From: DATHZQ01 sp963823505
GTDB lineage: Bacteria > Actinomycetota > Acidimicrobiia > Spongiisociales > UBA5794
Direction of reading: 5' to 3'
DNA length: 64,000 nucleotides
NCBI GenBank assembly: GCA_963823505.1
Contig: CAWGLY010000006.1
Location: 124,001 to 188,000, forward strand
The position numbers and the translations under genes are program-made. A model generated the notes under the pieces. It was not told where the DNA came from. It searched no databases and saw only the letters and a program-made list of their open reading frames with translations. This document shows, in pieces, positions 45,398 to 54,614 of the stretch (the stretch's first letter is position 1; each line of letters opens with the position of its first letter).

Positions 45398-46345
45398 CTA
45401 GAAGTCGCGGTGCTCACGGAACCAGTCGACGGTTTGCCGGATGCCGTCCTCGAGGCTCACCCACGGCTCCCAACCAAGGTGCTGCTTGGCGAGCGACGCA
45501 TCGAGGCACGACCGCGCCACGTCCCCGTCCTTGCCCGCTGCGTAGACGGGCCGGATGCCGCTGCCTGCGGCGTCGGCAATGACGTCGTAGAGCTCGTTGA
45601 TCGACACCTCTCTGCCCGTACCGATGTTCAGGTAGATGTTGCCGCCCTTCTCGGCGGCGCGCACGCATGCCTCGACGACGTCATCGACGAAGACGAAGTC
45701 CCGCGTGATGGAGCCATCCCCGTAGATCGTCGGAACGGTCCCACTCAAGAGCAGCTGACTGAAGATCGCTACGACACCGGCCTCGCCGTGCGGGTCCTGC
45801 CATGGTCCGTACACGTTGGCGAAGCCGAGGGAGACGAACTCGAGCCCATGGGCCAGGGCGAAGTAGTGGAGGTAGTCGTCGGTGATCTTCTTGGCGACGC
45901 CGTAGGGAGATTCGGGTCGGCGTTCGATGGATTCCGGAGTGGGGATCACATCGGGCGAACCAAAGCTGGCGCCCCCCGACGAAGCGAAGACGAACCTCGA
46001 CGCACCAGCCTCGACCGCAGCCTTCATGACGTTGACTCCGCCGACGATGTTGATCGATGCGTCGTTGACGGGGTCCACGACGGAGCCCCTCGCATCGATT
46101 TGTGCGGCCAGGTGAAACACGACCTCGGGCCCGAAGTGCTCAGCGACGTCGGCGAGCTCGGGCTTGCGGATATCGAGTTGATGGATCGTCACGCCATGGG
46201 CGGCTCTGGCTTCGCCGAGGCGTTCGAGGCGGCCTGAGCTGAGGTCGTCGATCACGAGCACCTCGACGCCGTCGTCGACGAGACGGGTGACGAGATTCGA
46301 ACCGATGAACCCGGCACCGCCGGTGACAAGTGCTCTGGTGATCAT
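45398..46345 (-). CDS. NAD-dependent nucleotide-sugar epimerase/dehydratase (GalE-like)
   Basis: 315 residues from the ATG at 46345. The Rossmann start MITRALVTGGAGFIGSNLVTRL (GxxGxxG), the substrate loop FASSGGASFGSPDVIPT and the later SPYGVAKKITDDYL with YxxxK are all seen, so it is an extended SDR enzyme. It could be a UDP-glucose 4-epimerase or a dehydratase; the motifs do not decide. It is divergent from ugd and both serve nucleotide sugar supply. A longer in-frame start is unlikely. Confidence 0.85.
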   Translation of the reverse strand: MITRALVTGGAGFIGSNLVTRLVDDGVEVLVIDDLSSGRLERLGEARAAHGVTIHQLDIRKPELADVAEHFGPEVVFHLAAQIDARGSVVDPVNDASINIVGGVNVMKAAVEAGASRFVFASSGGASFGSPDVIPTPESIERRPESPYGVAKKITDDYLHYFALAHGLEFVSLGFANVYGPWQDPHGEAGVVAIFSQLLLSGTVPTIYGDGSITRDFVFVDDVVEACVRAAEKGGNIYLNIGTGREVSINELYDVIADAAGSGIRPVYAAGKDGDVARSCLDASLAKQHLGWEPWVSLEDGIRQTVDWFREHRDF

Positions 46346-46528
46346 GCGGGGAGGATAGATGCGGCGCCTGCACCGGCGGGCGGCCATGCCGCGACGCCGC
46401 CGGGCACCACTTCCCGACCATCGTGTTCTCGTTCGCTGGACCCATTGTGCGGAGCGTCCACGGCCGTAGACTTCTCCGCAAGGCGGGGAAGCACCTCGAA
46501 GCGCGCCGGTTTCGAAACGGAGATTCCA

Positions 46529-47872
46529 ATGATGAAGGTCGCGGTCATCGGCACCGGCTATGTGGGCACGGTGGCCGCCGTTGCGTTCGCTGCCATCGGC
46601 AACGACGTGATGGGCGTTGAATCCGACCAGCGCAAGCTGAACTCGCTCCGCAAAGGAACGGTCCCATTTCACGAGCCCGGCCTCGACGAACATCTGCGTG
46701 AGCAGGTCGACTCAGGCGTGTTGAGATTCACCGCAGACATGGCCGAGGGCGTCGCCGGTGCAGACGTCGTATTCCTGTGTGTCGGCACCCCGCCCGGATC
46801 GGACGGGCGGCCGGATCTCACGGCCTTGCGCGGCGCTACGGCACAGGTGGCGGCGAGCATCACCGGCACCACCGTCGTGATCACCAAGAGCACCGTCCCC
46901 ATCGGCTGGGCAGAAGAGATGCGCGGGCTGCTGCGGGCGCAGGCCGACCCGTCGGCCACCGTCCACGTCGTGTCCAACCCGGAGTTTCTCCGTGAAGGCT
47001 CGGCCGTCAAGGACTTCCTGTATCCGGATCGGGTCGTGCTCGGCGGAGACGACGACCGTGCCCTCGATCTCATCGCACGGCTGTACCGACCGATCCTGGA
47101 GCAGACCTTCGACGGCGGGGACCGCAGCCACCAGCCCGGCTTGATCCGCACCGACCTCGCCACCGCAGAGACCATCAAGTACGCCGCCAACGGGTTCCTT
47201 GCCACCAAGATCGCCTATATCAACGAGATTGCCCGAATCTGCGACTCGGCGGGCGCAGACGTCGAGACGGTCGCGGAGGCCGTTGGCCTCGACAGTCGCA
47301 TCGAGCGCAAGTTTCTCGGCGCAGGCATCGGCTACGGCGGCTCGTGCTTCGGCAAGGATCTCCAGGCGCTGGCACACTACGGCGTGGACAATGCCCTCGA
47401 CCTGCCGATTCTCAATTCGGTGAATCCCAGCAACGTCACCCAGCGGCTTCAGGTCGTGCAGAAGGTGAAACACGGCCTTGGCGGAGCGTTGGCGGGCAGA
47501 CGCATTGCGATGCTCGGGCTCGCCTACAAGCCCAACACCGACGATGTCAGGGAAGCTCCTTCTGTGACGATCGCCGAGCAGCTCATTGCGGAAGGCGCGA
47601 TTCCTGTCGCCTACGACCCCGTGGTCAAGGCACTGGATGCGATTCCCGGGCTGGAAACCGCGGCCGACCCGTACGACGCCGTTGACGGGGCGGATGCCGT
47701 CGTGCTCGTCACCGAGTGGAAGGAGTTCGCCAAGCTCGACTTCCGCATGGTTGCGCGTTTGATGGCCGGTGACCTCGTGGTGGACGGGCGCAACTGGCTG
47801 AGTGTCGAAAGGGTGGTCGCCGCCGGCCTCAGGTACGACGCCATGGGGCGGCGCGCCCCATTGACAAGCTGA
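46529..47872 (+). CDS. ugd: UDP-glucose/GDP-mannose 6-dehydrogenase family protein
   Basis: 447 residues from the ATG at 46529, which has GGAG 6 nt upstream. MMKVAVIGTGYVGTVAAVAF is the NAD fold; LGAGIGYGGSCFGKDLQAL holds the catalytic cysteine; LGLAYKPNTDDVREAPSV is the C-terminal domain. The family oxidises UDP-glucose to UDP-glucuronate or GDP-mannose to GDP-mannuronate. The gene lies beside the GalE-like gene and near other polysaccharide genes. UDP-glucose is more likely because the length and motifs resemble TuaD/Ugd. Confidence 0.93.
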   Translation: MMKVAVIGTGYVGTVAAVAFAAIGNDVMGVESDQRKLNSLRKGTVPFHEPGLDEHLREQVDSGVLRFTADMAEGVAGADVVFLCVGTPPGSDGRPDLTALRGATAQVAASITGTTVVITKSTVPIGWAEEMRGLLRAQADPSATVHVVSNPEFLREGSAVKDFLYPDRVVLGGDDDRALDLIARLYRPILEQTFDGGDRSHQPGLIRTDLATAETIKYAANGFLATKIAYINEIARICDSAGADVETVAEAVGLDSRIERKFLGAGIGYGGSCFGKDLQALAHYGVDNALDLPILNSVNPSNVTQRLQVVQKVKHGLGGALAGRRIAMLGLAYKPNTDDVREAPSVTIAEQLIAEGAIPVAYDPVVKALDAIPGLETAADPYDAVDGADAVVLVTEWKEFAKLDFRMVARLMAGDLVVDGRNWLSVERVVAAGLRYDAMGRRAPLTS

Positions 47873-47932
47873 CCACGACGGCCTGCAAGACTCACCGACT
47901 GCGAGCGACGATCCGAGGGAGGAGCACTTCGC

Positions 47933-49699
47933 ATGTCCTTCGATGGTTGGCTGACGCTGGCGATCCTGGCGGCCGTCGTGGTTGCCATGGCTCGCGACAT
48001 CCTTTCGCCGACGGTCGGCATCCTCGGCGCCACGATTCTCCTGATGCTCACCAGAGTCATCACGACCGAGCAGGCTTTCGCCGGGTTCGCCAATGCGGCG
48101 CCGCTGACGATCGCTGCCCTCTACATCCTCGCCGCTGCCGTCACCAGAACCGGCCTCCTGCGGCAGCCGCTCAACGCCGCCCTCAGCGGAGCAAAGACGG
48201 ATCAAGGATCGACGGCGCGGCTCCTCCCTGCGGTCGCCGCGGGATCATCGTTCCTCAACAACACGCCGATCGTGGCGATGCTCGTGCCGGAGATCAGCGC
48301 ATGGGCTGAGCGAAGGGGCACGTCGCCCTCACGGTTCCTCATGCCGATGTCGTTTGCGGCCATCGTCGGCGGGATGATCACGCTCATCGGCACGTCGACG
48401 AACCTGCTCGTCTCAGGGCTCCTCGAGACCAGGACAGGTGAACCGCTGGGGTTCTTCGAGATGACTCCCGTCGGCCTACCCATTGCGGTGGCCACGATCG
48501 GGGCGATGATCCTGCTCACAGGGAAACTGCTCCCCGACCATCGGTCGCTCCGAGATGAGCTGGCTGAGGACTTCAGGCAGTTCACCGTCGAGATGTCGGT
48601 CGAAGAAGGCGGTCCTCTCGATGGGATCGCGGTGGAGCGCGGCGGGTTGCGCCACCTCGCCGGCGTGTTCCTCGTCGCCATCGAGCGCGGAACCCAGGTC
48701 ATTGCCCCCGTATCGCCGGACACCCCCCTCGAGGGCGGCGACCTGCTGCGCTTCGCCGGCAAATCCGGCGAGATCGTCGACCTCTTGGAGATACCTGGGC
48801 TGCGCAGTGCCCATTCGGAGCAGATGACGGGCTTCGATCTCGTGCGGAGCCACTTCTACGAGGCGGTCATCGGGCCGTCGTCTCCTCTCAACGGCTCAAC
48901 ACTCAAGGAGCGACGCTTCCGCAGCAAGTACCACGGCGCCGTCGTCGCCATCCACCGCTCGGGGCAGCGCATCGATGCGAAGCTCGGCGAGGTGCCGCTG
49001 CGGCCGGCGGACACCTTGGTGATCCTCGCCGACGGTGGCTTTCGCGACCGTTATCGCGATCGACACGACTTCCTGCTGGTGTCCGAGGTAGGCGAGCCGA
49101 TCGCCTCCGAACCCAGGAGGCGCCGTACCGTCATGGCGGTCCTGGTGGGTTTCCTCATCCTCGCCGCCACCGGGATCGTGCCGACGTTGCATGCGGCGCT
49201 GATGGCCGACATCGCCATCGTCGCTCTCGGCGTACTCACCTTCTCTCAGGCTCGCAACGCCGTCAACCTCGACGTGGTCCTCCTCGTGGCCGGGTCCTTC
49301 GGGCTGGCCGCAGCGATGGATGCGTCCGGCCTCGCCGACGTGCTGGCCGAGGCGCTCGTATCAGGCTTGGGGGGGCTCGGGGCGACCGGCGTGCTCGTAG
49401 GGGTCATCCTGGCGACCATGGTGCTGACCGAGCTGGTCTCGAATGCGGCCGCAGCCGTAGTCGTGATTCCCATTGCGTTCGCTGCTGCGGCAGACCTCGG
49501 CGCCGACCCGAGAGGTTTCGCCGTTGCCGTGGCCATTGCGGCATCTGCGTCATTCCTCACCCCGGTCGGGTACCAGACGAACATGATGGTCTACGGCCCC
49601 GGGGGTTACCGCTACGGCGACTACGCCAGGCTTGGCGCACCGCTCTCGCTGATCACGGTCGTGTTCACGGCCCTCATCGTGCAGGCCATCTGGCTGTGA
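47933..49699 (+). CDS. SLC13/CitM-type ion transporter with TrkA-C domains
   Basis: 588 residues. GAGGGAGGAG precedes the ATG. The N- and C-terminal halves carry about 10-12 membrane spans, including GSSFLNNTPIVAMLVPEI and LIGTSTNLLVSGLL (anion site, SNT motif-like) and the second copy GYQTNMMVYGPGGYRYGDY. Between them (about 205-370) are two TrkA-C/RCK-C domains, EMSVEEGGPLDGIAVERGGL and YEAVIGPSSPLNGSTLKERRF. This layout is that of divalent anion:Na+ symporter/citrate transporter-like proteins. The substrate (sulphate, dicarboxylate or other) is unknown. Confidence 0.88.
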   Translation: MSFDGWLTLAILAAVVVAMARDILSPTVGILGATILLMLTRVITTEQAFAGFANAAPLTIAALYILAAAVTRTGLLRQPLNAALSGAKTDQGSTARLLPAVAAGSSFLNNTPIVAMLVPEISAWAERRGTSPSRFLMPMSFAAIVGGMITLIGTSTNLLVSGLLETRTGEPLGFFEMTPVGLPIAVATIGAMILLTGKLLPDHRSLRDELAEDFRQFTVEMSVEEGGPLDGIAVERGGLRHLAGVFLVAIERGTQVIAPVSPDTPLEGGDLLRFAGKSGEIVDLLEIPGLRSAHSEQMTGFDLVRSHFYEAVIGPSSPLNGSTLKERRFRSKYHGAVVAIHRSGQRIDAKLGEVPLRPADTLVILADGGFRDRYRDRHDFLLVSEVGEPIASEPRRRRTVMAVLVGFLILAATGIVPTLHAALMADIAIVALGVLTFSQARNAVNLDVVLLVAGSFGLAAAMDASGLADVLAEALVSGLGGLGATGVLVGVILATMVLTELVSNAAAAVVVIPIAFAAAADLGADPRGFAVAVAIAASASFLTPVGYQTNMMVYGPGGYRYGDYARLGAPLSLITVVFTALIVQAIWL

Positions 49700-49730
49700 G
49701 GCCGCATCGGGCCACAGTCGTCACGGCAGC

Positions 49731-50462
49731 TCAGGCGGGGGCGGGTGGCAGGTGTTTCTCGAAGAAGGCGGCAATACGATCGATGGCGTCGCGGGCGATC
49801 GAGAAGTCGTAGGGGTCGGCGTAGTCGTCGAGGAAGTCGTGACCGACGCCGCCGTAGATCACGAACTCGCCTTGCGGTGCATCGTCACGCAACTGGGCGA
49901 CATGGTCGGCGTCGGCAAGCTCGTCTTCACGGCCGAAGACACCGAAGAGGCCACCGGGGTAGGCAGCGAGATCGCGGCGAGCGCCGTCGTCGAGCGGCGT
50001 GGTCACCAGCGCCAGGCAAGCCGCACCTGAGGCCGCAGCCGCCCTGACCGCGTGGTTGCCTCCCGCCCCGATGCCCAGCACACCAAAGCCGTACTCGGCG
50101 CTGGACCAGAAACCCGCAGGATTGCGGATGAAGGAGATGACATCGGCAACGTCCGCCACGACCCTGGCGGGAGAGAGCTGCGTCGCTGCAGCCTGGGCAT
50201 CTTCCCGGCCGGCCGAACGAGCAGGAGCATCGCCGTGGTAGACATCGGGGGCAACAACTGCAAAACCTTCGCGGGCGATTCGCCGGCAAACGTCCTTGAT
50301 GTTGCTCGTGACGCCGTACACGCCCGGCTGCAGGACCACCGTCGGCCACTCGCCTGCAAGGTCAGGGCGTGCCAGGTAGCCGCGCTGGATACGCGTCCCG
50401 ACCGCGATGCTCGTCGACCCGAACAGAATCGGGACTCTGCCCTCGCCTTTGAGGACGCTCAC
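49731..50462 (-). CDS. Dienelactone-hydrolase-like alpha/beta protein lacking the catalytic Cys
   Basis: 243 residues from a GTG at 50462, overlapping the birA stop (GTGA). The fold is DLH-like, with WPTVVLQPGVYGVTSNIKDVCRRIAREGFAVVAPDVYHG and, at the nucleophile elbow, VLGIGAGGNHAV. There the usual GxCxGG has glycine in place of cysteine (G-I-G-A-G-G). The acid-bearing FGREDELAD and histidine GGVGHDF are retained. The elbow has lost its nucleophile, so activity is doubtful. It may be a non-catalytic binder. It is coupled to birA. Confidence 0.78.
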   Translation of the reverse strand: MSVLKGEGRVPILFGSTSIAVGTRIQRGYLARPDLAGEWPTVVLQPGVYGVTSNIKDVCRRIAREGFAVVAPDVYHGDAPARSAGREDAQAAATQLSPARVVADVADVISFIRNPAGFWSSAEYGFGVLGIGAGGNHAVRAAAASGAACLALVTTPLDDGARRDLAAYPGGLFGVFGREDELADADHVAQLRDDAPQGEFVIYGGVGHDFLDDYADPYDFSIARDAIDRIAAFFEKHLPPAPA

Positions 50463-51193
50463 GGTGCGCTGCCTCCCTGGTCTTCCTCCGCCTCGGGCGC
50501 AACTGTAGCCCCACGCACGGCACGTACCTCTCCTGCGTCCAGGGCGATCCGCCGGCCACCGGCCTCTACGACGAGGCGGCCGTCGTCGTCGATCGCCACA
50601 GCACGTCCAGCACCGTCGGGATCCCACGTCACATCCTGCCCCAACGTCGCACAGGCCGATCGGTAGGCATCGACACCCCACCGGTCCGGTGGCGCCGTCG
50701 CCGCCATGAGCAGCGCATCGGCCCATGCTTCGGCAACGGCCGTCGCCAGCGCTGGGCCGGGATCGACCTCGCAGGCCGCCACGACGCCCTGCGGCGGCTC
50801 CGGCCACCACAGGTTCACGCCACACCCGACGATGACGAGATCCCCTTCCGCCTCCGTGAGGATGCCCCCAACTTTGCCCCCTGCGGTGACGAGATCGTTT
50901 GGCCACTTCAGTGCCGGCGTCGTCTCGGTCAAGGCTCCCAGGGCGCCGCGCACGGCCAGACCCGCCATCAGCGTCAGCCTCGGCCATGCGTCCGTTGGCC
51001 AGTGGGGCCGGAAAGCGAGCGACGAGTACATGGCGCGAGGAGCTTCCCACCAGATACGGCCCGATCGACCCCTGCCGTCGACTTGGCGTGCGGCCACGAC
51101 CAGCACAGTTGCGCCGCCCTGCGCCCGCTGCTTCGCCTCGTCCTGAGTGGAGGCGACTTGGACGAGCGACACAGTCGCGTATCGTGTAGCCAT
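50459..51193 (-). CDS. birA: BirA, biotin--protein ligase (no DNA-binding domain)
   Basis: 244 residues. It opens ATRYATVSLVQVASTQDEAKQRA. The ligase motif is AARQVDGRGRSGRIWWEAP (GRGRxGR), with LKWPNDLVTAGGKVGGIL and VGCGVNLW following. There is no helix-turn-helix region, so it acts only as enzyme and not repressor. It attaches biotin to the carboxylase alpha subunit encoded close by (52835-54580). It is divergent from the beta subunit, 58 bp apart. Confidence 0.95.
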   Translation of the reverse strand: MATRYATVSLVQVASTQDEAKQRAQGGATVLVVAARQVDGRGRSGRIWWEAPRAMYSSLAFRPHWPTDAWPRLTLMAGLAVRGALGALTETTPALKWPNDLVTAGGKVGGILTEAEGDLVIVGCGVNLWWPEPPQGVVAACEVDPGPALATAVAEAWADALLMAATAPPDRWGVDAYRSACATLGQDVTWDPDGAGRAVAIDDDGRLVVEAGGRRIALDAGEVRAVRGATVAPEAEEDQGGSAP

Positions 51194-51251
51194 TCATGAC
51201 CTCGGCGAGTCTGAGCAGACAGTGACCGAGACTACATCCGGAGCAGCGTTG

Positions 51252-52799
51252 AGCACTGACGAAAGCATCGAAAGACTCCGCAGGCTGCGGAGCGCAGCGC
51301 TGACACCGCTGAATCAGCGAGCGATCGACCGTCAGCACGACCTGGGCAAGATGACGGCTCGGGAACGTCTCGAACTGCTGCTCGACAAGAGCTCGTTCCA
51401 GGAGATGGACCTGTTCGCCACCCATCAGGCGACGGGCTTCGGCATCGAGGACCGCCGACCTCCCGGCGATGCAGTCGTCACCGGGTGGGGCACGGTGGAC
51501 GGCCGGACGGTGTTCGTGTTCGCCGAGGAATTCACCGTTTTCGGCGGCAGCCTCGGGGAAGTGGTCGCAGACAAGATCTGCAAGGTCATGGACCTGGCAA
51601 TGGAGAACGGCGCTCCGCTGATCGGGTTGAAGGACTCGGGCGGCGCCCGGATCCAGGAGGGGGTCGTGGCCCTCGACGGCTACGGGCGCATCTTCGAGCG
51701 CAACGTGCGGGCGTCCGGTGTCATCCCCCAGATCTCCATCATCATGGGGCCATGTGCAGGCGGCGCCGTGTACTCGCCTGCGATCACGGACTTCGTCTTC
51801 CAGGTCGCCGACACCTCACACCTCTTCATCACCGGCCCGGACGTCATCAAAGCCGTGACCGGCGAGGAAGTCACCTTTGCGGAGCTGGGGGGTGCACACG
51901 CCCATTCCCACCTGTCCGGCGTGACACACTTCGTCTCGGCCACAGGCCGCGCTGCGCTCGAAGAGGTGCGCTACCTGCTGTCGTTCCTGCCCTCCAACAA
52001 CATGGAGGTTGCGCCCTTCTTCACGCCGATGGACCGAGCCGACCGCATGGATGAAGGGCTGACGGACATCATCCCCGACCTTCCCAACCAGCCGTACGAC
52101 GTCGTCGAGCTGATCGAGATGGTGGTCGACGACGGCGAGTTCTATCAAGTGCACGAGCACTTCGCCGGCAACATCGTCGTTGGGTTGGGCCGACTGGACG
52201 GCTACGCGCTCGGCATCGTCGCCAATCAACCGAGCGTGCTCGCAGGGACACTCGACATCGACTCGTCCGTGAAGGCTGCCCGATTCATTCGCTTCTGCGA
52301 TGCCTTCAACATCCCGATCGTCAGCTTCGTCGACGTGCCGGGGTTCATGCCCGGCGTCGACCAGGAGCACAACGGCATCATTCGCCACGGCGCCAAACTC
52401 CTCTATGCCTACGCAGAGGCCACGGTTCCGAAGCTGACCGTCATCACCCGCAAAGCCTACGGCGGCGCCTACGTGGTCATGAACTCGCGGGCGTTGCGGG
52501 CCGACCTGGTCTATGCGTGGCCGACGGCTGAGATCGCCGTCATGGGTGCCCAGGGGGCGGTGAACGTGATCCACCGCCGCGAGATCGCCGATGCGGACGA
52601 TCAGGATGCTCGCCGCGACGAGCTGATCGCCGAATACGAGGGGCGATTCAACAACCCCTACCTGGCCGCAGAGCGCGGTCTCGTCGATGACGTCATCGAA
52701 CCTCGCCAGACCCGGCCCCGCCTCATCCGCGCCCTCGAGATGCTGCGCAACAAACGCGAAGCCATGCCGCCCAAGAAGCACGGCAACATCCCGCTGTGA
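51252..52799 (+). CDS. Acyl-CoA carboxylase carboxyltransferase (beta) subunit
   Basis: 515 residues from a TTG at 51252, chosen because CGGAG lies 5 nt upstream; a GTG at 51222 would add 10 residues. TPLNQRAIDRQHDLGKMTARERLELL, then the crotonase-like core GLKDSGGARIQEGVVALDGY and GPCAGGAVYSPAITDF, and the second half with SFVDVPGFMPGVDQEHNGIIRHGAK. It carries carboxybiotin to acetyl- or propionyl-CoA. The alpha subunit follows 35 nt downstream on the same strand. Substrate is likely propionyl-CoA and/or acetyl-CoA; the adjacent mutase makes propionyl-CoA plausible. Confidence 0.93.
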   Translation, partial: STDESIERLRRLRSAALTPLNQRAIDRQHDLGKMTARERLELLLDKSSFQEMDLFATHQATGFGIEDRRPPGDAVVTGWGTVDGRTVFVFAEEFTVFGGSLGEVVADKICKVMDLAMENGAPLIGLKDSGGARIQEGVVALDGYGRIFERNVRASGVIPQISIIMGPCAGGAVYSPAITDFVFQVADTSHLFITGPDVIKAVTGEEVTFAELGGAHAHSHLSGVTHFVSATGRAALEEVRYLLSFLPSNNMEVAPFFTPMDRADRMDEGLTDIIPDLPNQPYDVVELIEMVVDDGEFYQVHEHFAGNIVVGLGRLDGYALGIVANQPSVLAGTLDIDSSVKAARFIRFCDAFNIPIVSFVDVPGFMPGVDQEHNGIIRHGAKLLYAYAEATVPKLTVITRKAYGGAYVVMNSRALRADLVYAWPTAEIAVMGAQGAVNVIHRREIADADDQDARRDELIAEYEGRFNNPYLAAERGLVDDVIEPRQTRPRLIRALEMLRNKREAMPPKKHGNIPL

Positions 52800-52834
52800 G
52801 ACGAGCCGCTGCGGCGGGCTTCTAGGATGCCGCC

Positions 52835-54580
52835 ATGCAATCGGTACTGATCGCCAACCGTGGCGAGATCGCCATCAGGGTCATCCGCTCGGCCCGAGAG
52901 TTGGGCCTGCGCACCATTGCGGTCTACTCGGAGCTCGACCGCGACGCGGAGCACGTGGCGCTCGCCGACGAAGCGTGGAACATCGGGCCGGCGCCTGCCA
53001 CGGATTCGTACCTGAACATCCCCCGCATCATCGAAGTCGTGCGGGAAGCGAACGCAGAGTCGGTCCACCCGGGGTACGGCTTCCTGGCCGAGAACGCCGG
53101 CTTTGCCCAATCGGTGATCGACGCCGGTGTCGTCTGGATTGGCCCCTCGCCCGCTGCCATTGCGCTGATGGGCGACAAGATCTCCAGCAGGAAAGCCGCA
53201 GAGGCGGCAGGGGTGCGGGGCGTGCCGGGGACGCTCGAACCGCTGCCAGACGCACGCGCAGTACGGGCGTTCGCCGAGAGCACCGGATATCCCATCGCCA
53301 TCAAGGCCGCCCACGGCGGCGGCGGCAAGGGCCTCAAAGTCGTGCGCTCCGCCGACGAGATCGACGCCGCCTTCGAATCGGCGCAGCGCGAAGCCGACAC
53401 ATACTTCCGCAACCCCGAGGTCTACGTCGAGCGCTACCTGTCGCGGCCCCGGCACATCGAAGCCCAGATCATCGCCGACACCCACGGCAATACGGTCTTC
53501 CTCGGTGAGCGTGACTGCACCATTCAACGGCGTCACCAGAAGCTCATCGAGGAGACACCAGCGGTTGGTGTCGGCGACGACCTACGCGGCCGCATTGGGG
53601 CGGCGGCGGTGGCCGTAGCCCAGGCGGCCGACTACGTGAATGCCGGGACGGTCGAGTTCCTCCTCGAAGACGGTGAATTCTTCTTCCTCGAGATGAACAC
53701 CCGCATCCAGGTCGAGCACACCATCACCGAGATGGTCACGGGCATCGACTTGGTCAAGGAACAGATCCGCATCGCCATGGGCGAGCCGTTGTCGTTCGGC
53801 GATGTGACGCCGGCCGGCCATGCGATCGAGTTCCGGATCAACGCCGAGGACCCCAGCACGGGGTTCCTTCCCTCCCCCGGCACCGTCGTCGACTATCGGG
53901 AGCCCGGCGGCCTCGGGGTGCGCGTCGACTCGGGTGTCCGCGCCGGATCGGCGATCAGCCAGTACTACGACAACATGGTGGCCAAACTCGTGGTGTGGGG
54001 TCGGGACCGGACCGAGGCGCTGGCCCGCGGCAGGCGAGCGCTGGAGGCTTTCCGGGTGACCGGTGTCGCCACCACGATTCCGGCACAGCTCCGGATCCTG
54101 GCCACAGACGAGTTCCAATCCGGCACGCACTACACGAAGTTCGTCGAGGACACCCTCGACTTCTCCGATCTGACGCCGGGAACGGCGCCGACCCTCCCCG
54201 AGGACGAGGAACTCGAAGAGCGGAGTATCACCGTGGAGGTGGGCGGACGGCGTTACGACGTGCGGTATTGGGCACCGGTCATGGCTGCGCCGTCATCGGG
54301 TGGGCAGCGGCTCGCCCCCCGCCGCCGGCCACCGAAGCTCGAGCGAGCCCAGGGCGAAGGCGAAAGCGCCGGCGTCGTCACCGCACCGATGCAGGGCACC
54401 ATCGTCAAAGTCCACCACCCCGCAGGCTCTTCGGTTTCAGCCGGCGATCCCGTCTGCGTGCTCGAAGCAATGAAGATGGAGAACGAGATCAAAGCGCCGG
54501 TCGACGGCGAGATCGTCGACCTCCGCATCCAACCGGGCGACACCGTATCCGCCGGTGCCGTCATGATGGTGATCAAGTAA
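52835..54580 (+). CDS. Acyl-CoA carboxylase alpha subunit (biotin carboxylase + BCCP)
   Basis: 581 residues. MQSVLIANRGEIAIRVIRSA opens the biotin carboxylase domain. The ATP-grasp lid IAIKAAHGGGGKGLKVV and the EMNTRIQVEHTITEM active-site loop are intact. The C-terminal biotin carboxyl carrier part has the biotinyl lysine in EAMKMENEI near residue 550. It uses ATP and bicarbonate to carboxylate biotin, then passes the group to the beta subunit. Its length, with a linker region of about 50 residues rich in Arg/Pro before BCCP, is normal for AccA-type subunits. BirA lies close by. Confidence 0.96.
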   Translation: MQSVLIANRGEIAIRVIRSARELGLRTIAVYSELDRDAEHVALADEAWNIGPAPATDSYLNIPRIIEVVREANAESVHPGYGFLAENAGFAQSVIDAGVVWIGPSPAAIALMGDKISSRKAAEAAGVRGVPGTLEPLPDARAVRAFAESTGYPIAIKAAHGGGGKGLKVVRSADEIDAAFESAQREADTYFRNPEVYVERYLSRPRHIEAQIIADTHGNTVFLGERDCTIQRRHQKLIEETPAVGVGDDLRGRIGAAAVAVAQAADYVNAGTVEFLLEDGEFFFLEMNTRIQVEHTITEMVTGIDLVKEQIRIAMGEPLSFGDVTPAGHAIEFRINAEDPSTGFLPSPGTVVDYREPGGLGVRVDSGVRAGSAISQYYDNMVAKLVVWGRDRTEALARGRRALEAFRVTGVATTIPAQLRILATDEFQSGTHYTKFVEDTLDFSDLTPGTAPTLPEDEELEERSITVEVGGRRYDVRYWAPVMAAPSSGGQRLAPRRRPPKLERAQGEGESAGVVTAPMQGTIVKVHHPAGSSVSAGDPVCVLEAMKMENEIKAPVDGEIVDLRIQPGDTVSAGAVMMVIK

Positions 54581-54614
54581 CGGGCCGGCGGGTCGCAGGG
54601 CCGGCCAGTTACGG

